A stretch of DNA of 8,693 nt from Cytophagales bacterium. GTDB taxonomy: Bacteria; Bacteroidota; Bacteroidia; Cytophagales; Cyclobacteriaceae. Below are positions 5,711 to 8,693 of the stretch, one piece after another. Position numbers and translations under genes: made by a program. The stretch lies in NCBI GenBank assembly GCA_029262935.1, contig JAJCYK010000371.1, positions 1 through 8,693 on the forward strand. Direction: 5' to 3'. Position 1 is the stretch's first letter; each line of letters starts with the position of its first letter. The notes under the pieces were generated by a model. That model was not told the origin of the DNA. It saw only the letters and a list, made by a program, of their open reading frames with translations, and did not search any database.

Positions 5711-6144
5711 GGAAGATAAATTGGATGTTCTTTGTAATAAGATTTTGATAAGGATTCCCAACTTATTTGTAGCTTCCAAAGCCCTGAAGCCAGTTCATGT
5801 ACTGGTATATGTTGGTAGTTTAATGTATCCAATGAAAGCGCAAATTGTTGGTCAAGATCAGCATCTGAAGGTCGATACATCTTCACGGTCCCTTTTACTT
5901 CTTCATAACTTTTTGGGAAATGGATTGCCAATGCCTGAGTATCAGAATTTAACTCAATGTGTATTTTTTCCTTTAAGCTCCTTTCGTTTTCAATTCGTTC
6001 AATCTGGCTTTGGTACACCAATTCTTGCCGGTAGTAATCTTGAGAAACCAGGCTAACATCGGATTGAAATGACTTAAAAGCCAAAATGACCAGTACTACG
6101 ACAAATACTAAATAGGCTACTATTATTTTATGTCCCCAATGCAT
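5707..6144 (-). CDS. ccoH: Cbb3 oxidase assembly protein CcoH/FixH
   Basis: The 145-residue protein has one N-terminal membrane helix (about residues 6-23, KIIVAYLVFVVVLVILAF) and a periplasmic domain typical of FixH: DYYRQELVYQSQIERIEN (36-53) followed by a beta-rich part ending in GLWKLQISW (121-129), the usual G-x-W-x-L-x-x-x-W core near the C-terminus. FixH/CcoH is needed to assemble or stabilise the cbb3 oxidase and probably contacts the catalytic subunits in the membrane. The ATG overlaps the upstream ccoG stop by one base (TAATG at 6146-6142), and its own TGA overlaps the next start (ATGA), so translation is coupled on both sides. Sequence is divergent, as usual for this family, so the call rests on size, topology, the ending motif and the position after ccoG. 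Confidence 0.87.
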   Translation of the reverse strand: MHWGHKIIVAYLVFVVVLVILAFKSFQSDVSLVSQDYYRQELVYQSQIERIENERSLKEKIHIELNSDTQALAIHFPKSYEEVKGTVKMYRPSDADLDQQFALSLDTLNYQHIPVHELASGLWKLQISWESLSKSYYKEHPIYLP

Positions 6145-7559
6145 TATCTCGTTGTTTTAATTGGTCCTAGAAAATTCGTTTTTACTTTCTCCAATAACTT
6201 GTCGTTACTGTATACACCAAGTACCAGCGGGGTCTTAGTAGCTGCTAGTTTACTTGTAGGAATTTCTATAAAGTAGACGGACTCTACCATGGTGTTTGAT
6301 GATACGAACACCTCCACACCTCCTACTTTTGAAATCTTCGCTTCCGGAAAATTCTCTATACGTAGACTTAAGGGGATACCCTCAAAAGTTTTGTTGACAA
6401 ATTGTACATTGTATAGATTACTAATAGCGCCGTTTTCAGTTCTTTGATATAGTTGTCCAGTCAGTCTTAATACGGTGGACTCTAAATCGCTTCTGCTAAA
6501 CAACAAGTATCCTAAAAGCGTCAATAAAATCGTTAATACGGAAATATAACCCCATAACCGGGGGCCAAATTTAAGTTTTTTACCTTCATTGATTCCATTG
6601 TATGAATCGTATCGGATAAGTCCCTGTGGTTTTTGGATCTTATCCATTACCTCATCGCATGCATCGATGCAAGCGGTACAATTGACACATTCCAATTGCG
6701 TTCCGTTGCGAATATCAATACCTGTGGGGCAGGCATGAACGCACAATTTACAATCAATACAATCTCCAGAAGATTCCGTGGGAGCCGCCTTTTTCAATTT
6801 ACCCCTCGGCTCACCGCGAAGCCAATCATAGGCTACTACAATGCTGTCTTTGTTTAATAAAACGCCTTGTAAACGTCCGTACGGGCATATTACGATACAT
6901 GCTTGTTCTCGAAAATAGGCAAATACGCCATAAAAAATGCCGCTAAAAAAGAGCAGGCCTAAAAAACCTCCCAAATGTGCAGCAGGACCCTCTTTGATGA
7001 CCGTTGCTACCTGTTCCACTCCGATTAAGTAGGCCATCATCAAATGGCCGATTAATACTGAAATCAAAAAGAAAACTACTTGCTTGGTTCCTTTTTTTAC
7101 GGTCTTTTCAGTATTCCAAGGCGCTTCATTAAGTTTACGCTGTTGATTTGCATCCCCTTCAATCCAATACTCTATTTTACGAAATACCATCTCCATAAAT
7201 AAGGTTTGTGGGCAAGCCCAGCCACACCAAATACGACCGAAAGCAGTGGTAAACAGGATAATAAAAACGAAGAACGTAATCATCGCCAAACCAAAAAGAA
7301 TAAAATCCTGCGGCCAAAAAGCTTGACCCAGAATGATGAACTTTCGTTCAAAAAAATTCATGAGCAACAAAGGTTGCCCAGCAATCTTAATAAATGGACC
7401 AGCAAACAGCAGCAACAAAAGCAGTACACTTACTACTACTCGTTGTGAATGAAATCGTCCCTTAGGCTTTTTTGGATACACCCAAATCCGTTTGCCATCA
7501 GCATCCACCGTGGCAATGGTATCCCGATACTCTTCGTCGTATTGATATAAGTCTTGCAT
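6144..7559 (-). CDS. ccoG: Cbb3 oxidase assembly protein CcoG/FixG (4Fe-4S)
   Basis: The 471-residue polyferredoxin-type membrane protein belongs to the FixG/RdxA/CcoG family, which supports cbb3 oxidase maturation; a Cu(II) to Cu(I) reductase role has been reported for CcoG in other bacteria. Membrane segments lie around 41-60, 85-107, 160-182, 196-215 and 335-354. Cys motifs in order are WCGWACPQT (111-119; C112, C116) and ACIVICPYGR (220-229; C221, C225), as in NosR/NapH-type proteins. Two ferredoxin clusters follow: C267-x2-C270-x2-C273-x3-C277 and C291-x2-C294-x2-C297-x3-C301. The C-terminal part (about 356-470) is the Ig-like FixG accessory domain. Length and motif order are complete. 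The start is 6 bases after the ccoP stop, consistent with one operon. No regulatory element is needed in between. Confidence 0.97.
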   Translation of the reverse strand: MQDLYQYDEEYRDTIATVDADGKRIWVYPKKPKGRFHSQRVVVSVLLLLLLFAGPFIKIAGQPLLLMNFFERKFIILGQAFWPQDFILFGLAMITFFVFIILFTTAFGRIWCGWACPQTLFMEMVFRKIEYWIEGDANQQRKLNEAPWNTEKTVKKGTKQVVFFLISVLIGHLMMAYLIGVEQVATVIKEGPAAHLGGFLGLLFFSGIFYGVFAYFREQACIVICPYGRLQGVLLNKDSIVVAYDWLRGEPRGKLKKAAPTESSGDCIDCKLCVHACPTGIDIRNGTQLECVNCTACIDACDEVMDKIQKPQGLIRYDSYNGINEGKKLKFGPRLWGYISVLTILLTLLGYLLFSRSDLESTVLRLTGQLYQRTENGAISNLYNVQFVNKTFEGIPLSLRIENFPEAKISKVGGVEVFVSSNTMVESVYFIEIPTSKLAATKTPLVLGVYSNDKLLEKVKTNFLGPIKTTR

Positions 7560-7565
7560 ACGGGC

Positions 7566-8603
7566 CTAAGGGGCGTTTTCTTCATATAGATCACCTTGTG
7601 GTCCTTTAGCTTGTTCAGGATTGGTTCCGCTCAGAGAAACGATGTATGAAGAAACTTCGCTCATTTGCAAGGGGCTAAGGATGGGTTCCCAGGAAATCAT
7701 GCCTTTTTGCGGAATCCCATATTTGATGCTTCTGAATATGCTTTGAATACTTCCCCCATGTATCCAATAGGCATCGGTCAAATTAGGTCCAATATTACCA
7801 CCACCATCATCTCGATGACAGGAGGCACATTGCATGTCGTATATCTTCTGTCCACTGGTCAAAGCGGAAGCCGTTTCGTCATAAGTTACGGTAGATTCAT
7901 CAATGGTCCCGGTAGCTTCACTTTCCACAGCTAACCTGGCAGAGCGATTCGCATTGGCTTCGGCCATTTCTATTTCATATAATTCCGCAGGTAAGGGAGC
8001 ACTTTCAAATACATGGTAAACCAACATGTAGACAATACCGATCACGATACCTAGGTAAAACATGGCGGTCCACCAAGGAGGCAAATGGTTGTCCAATTCT
8101 CTGATCCCATCATAATTATGATCCAGCAATACATCCGCCTCCCTTTCTTTAGGTACACTTTTGTTGAATCGATCCCAGAACTGTTGCCACCGGCTCTCTT
8201 TTTTTATGCTGGCGGATTCTTTAGGTTTTTGCATGGCCACCTGCAGTACGTTAAGGGTGTAGATAGCTACCATTAGCACTAGTAGCGCTATGATTATGAC
8301 AAAGATCAGGACCCAGAGCAACAGGGTTTCTTCATTCCAAGTGGTGGAAACCTCGGACTGACCAAACGACATCTGGGGCAGTAATAAAGTTAACAAGATG
8401 GCTATTCCTTTCTTTTTGTTGCTTCGCCCCTGTTTTAAATCCTTATCATCTTCCAATGGCAAGTTCTTCATTTTACTAATGTATCCACCATCTACTTTAA
8501 ACAGCCACCATATCAGCATCATAAAAAAACCGAAAAAGATCGTCAACGAAATGATGGGCCAGATGGCAACGTTTTGAATTTGCTCGAAATAATATTTAAA
8601 CAT
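7566..8603 (-). CDS. ccoP: Cbb3 cytochrome c oxidase subunit CcoP with fused CcoQ-like N-terminus
   Basis: The 345-residue protein has a cytochrome c subunit CcoP body: a membrane helix (about 92-117), the FixP N-domain signature DHNYDGIRELDNHLPPWW (161-178), a second helix (178-198), then a periplasmic cytochrome c domain. That domain has one haem site, CASCH (259-263), and the probable axial Met in KGMISW (M302). Many proteobacterial CcoP proteins have two haem sites; here there is one. Before the body, residues 1-58 resemble a complete CcoQ (helix about 13-35, then KVDGGYISKMKNLPLEDD), followed by SNKKKGIAILLTLLLPQMSF (61-80), which looks like an ordinary signal peptide. So two normally separate products seem joined in frame. 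A strong ribosome site AAAGGAG lies 7 bases before the ATG. The protein passes electrons to the oxidase core; the neighbours ccoO and ccoG fit. Confidence 0.95.
   Translation of the reverse strand: MFKYYFEQIQNVAIWPIISLTIFFGFFMMLIWWLFKVDGGYISKMKNLPLEDDKDLKQGRSNKKKGIAILLTLLLPQMSFGQSEVSTTWNEETLLLWVLIFVIIIALLVLMVAIYTLNVLQVAMQKPKESASIKKESRWQQFWDRFNKSVPKEREADVLLDHNYDGIRELDNHLPPWWTAMFYLGIVIGIVYMLVYHVFESAPLPAELYEIEMAEANANRSARLAVESEATGTIDESTVTYDETASALTSGQKIYDMQCASCHRDDGGGNIGPNLTDAYWIHGGSIQSIFRSIKYGIPQKGMISWEPILSPLQMSEVSSYIVSLSGTNPEQAKGPQGDLYEENAP
8358..8423 (-). other. Signal-peptide-like segment inside CcoP (CcoQ/CcoP junction)
   Basis: Codons 61-82 of the ccoP frame read as a classical signal peptide: basic start (NKKK), hydrophobic core (GIAILLTLLLPQM) and a small-residue end (SFGQ). 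In ordinary Bacteroidota genes a similar sequence would be the N-terminus of CcoP. The charge pattern supports alternating topology: CcoQ helix out-to-in, this segment in-to-out, then the CcoP helices. Signal peptidase cleavage here would release CcoQ from CcoP; whether this happens cannot be told from sequence. Confidence 0.5.
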
Positions 8604-8605
8604 GA

Positions 8606-8693
8606 TTACTCTCCTTTCTGGTTAGATACGTTAAGGGTAGCCGAAGACTGGCCTTTTATATCAGTACCCAGTCTTTGTAGATAAGCTATTAAA
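8606..8693 (-). CDS. ccoO: C-terminus of cbb3 oxidase subunit CcoO (partial, or CcoNO fusion)
   Basis: The last 28 codons of a gene entering from the right edge read LIAYLQRLGTDIKGQSSATL and then a short tail to TAA at 8608-8606. The LIAYLQRLGTD ending is the usual C-terminus of CcoO, the mono-haem cytochrome c subunit of the cbb3 oxidase. In many Bacteroidota CcoN and CcoO are fused, so the protein may be the fused form; this window cannot tell. The stop is only 2 bases from the ccoP ATG, and the ccoP ribosome site lies inside this gene's end. Confidence 0.9.
   Translation of the reverse strand, partial: LIAYLQRLGTDIKGQSSATLNVSNQKGE
8611..8617 (-). promoter_or_regulatory. Strong Shine-Dalgarno for ccoP
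   Basis: AAAGGAG on the minus strand lies 7 bases before the ccoP ATG and inside the last codons of ccoO. Most other genes in the window lack a good site at the usual distance, so this one fixes the ccoP start and suggests strong translation at the N-terminus of the CcoQ-like part. Confidence 0.8.

Noticed and set aside
5707..5779. Longer start (TTG at 5779) for the TauE/SafE gene
   Set aside because: It overlaps ccoH by 73 bases and adds a tail absent from the expected family start. The ATG at 5710 gives an ATGA junction and begins at the first membrane helix.
8405..8425. Programmed frameshift at the A-rich CcoQ/CcoP junction
   Set aside because: The AAAAAG run is not a full A-AAA-AAG slippery heptamer in the right frame, and both parts are already in the same frame, so no shift is needed.

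Overview
The window looks like a chromosomal segment of a Bacteroidota bacterium, probably of the Cytophagales type. This rests on AT-rich intergenic DNA, weak Shine-Dalgarno sites, one promoter resembling the Bacteroidota TTTG/TAnnTTTG type, a SMUG2-like uracil-DNA glycosylase, and a cbb3 oxidase locus in the order ccoO-ccoP-ccoG-ccoH-TauE/SafE. The lineage call is inference from gene style; no 16S or other marker is present.

Nearly all genes are on the minus strand, so the transcripts run from the right edge leftwards. Block 1 (8693 to 5045) is the distal half of a high-affinity cbb3-type cytochrome c oxidase operon: the last codons of ccoO (or of a ccoN-ccoO fusion), a mono-haem CcoP whose N-terminus carries a fused CcoQ-like segment, the ferredoxin-like assembly protein CcoG, CcoH/FixH, and a TauE/SafE-family membrane protein, probably for copper handling. 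Spacing is tight (a TAATG junction, an ATGA junction, gaps of a few bases), so this is one transcriptional unit.

Block 2 (4947 to 1805) begins after a 97-base gap that holds a near-consensus FNR/FixK-type site (CTGAT-N4-ATCAA). It encodes an intramembrane site-2 metalloprotease with two CBS domains, translationally coupled to a tandem-domain universal stress protein, then a second, more divergent tandem UspA protein. The 210-base gap between the two stress proteins contains a 15-bp inverted repeat enclosing about 65 bases. Together, blocks 1 and 2 read as a low-oxygen respiration and stress module, probably under FNR-family control.

Block 3 (1668 to 429) has a small secreted acidic protein of unknown function, with its own candidate promoter and a strong intrinsic terminator, and then a SMUG2-like uracil-DNA glycosylase. 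The left end (1 to 428) has no large gene. It holds one candidate 42-residue single-pass membrane protein on the plus strand, a 9-base direct repeat and a short signal-peptide-like reading frame. No tRNA, rRNA, CRISPR array, insertion sequence or phage gene was seen. The points most worth a second look are the CcoQ-CcoP fusion with an internal signal-peptide-like segment, the FNR-like site in front of the protease/stress-protein genes, and the structured intergenic inverted repeat.
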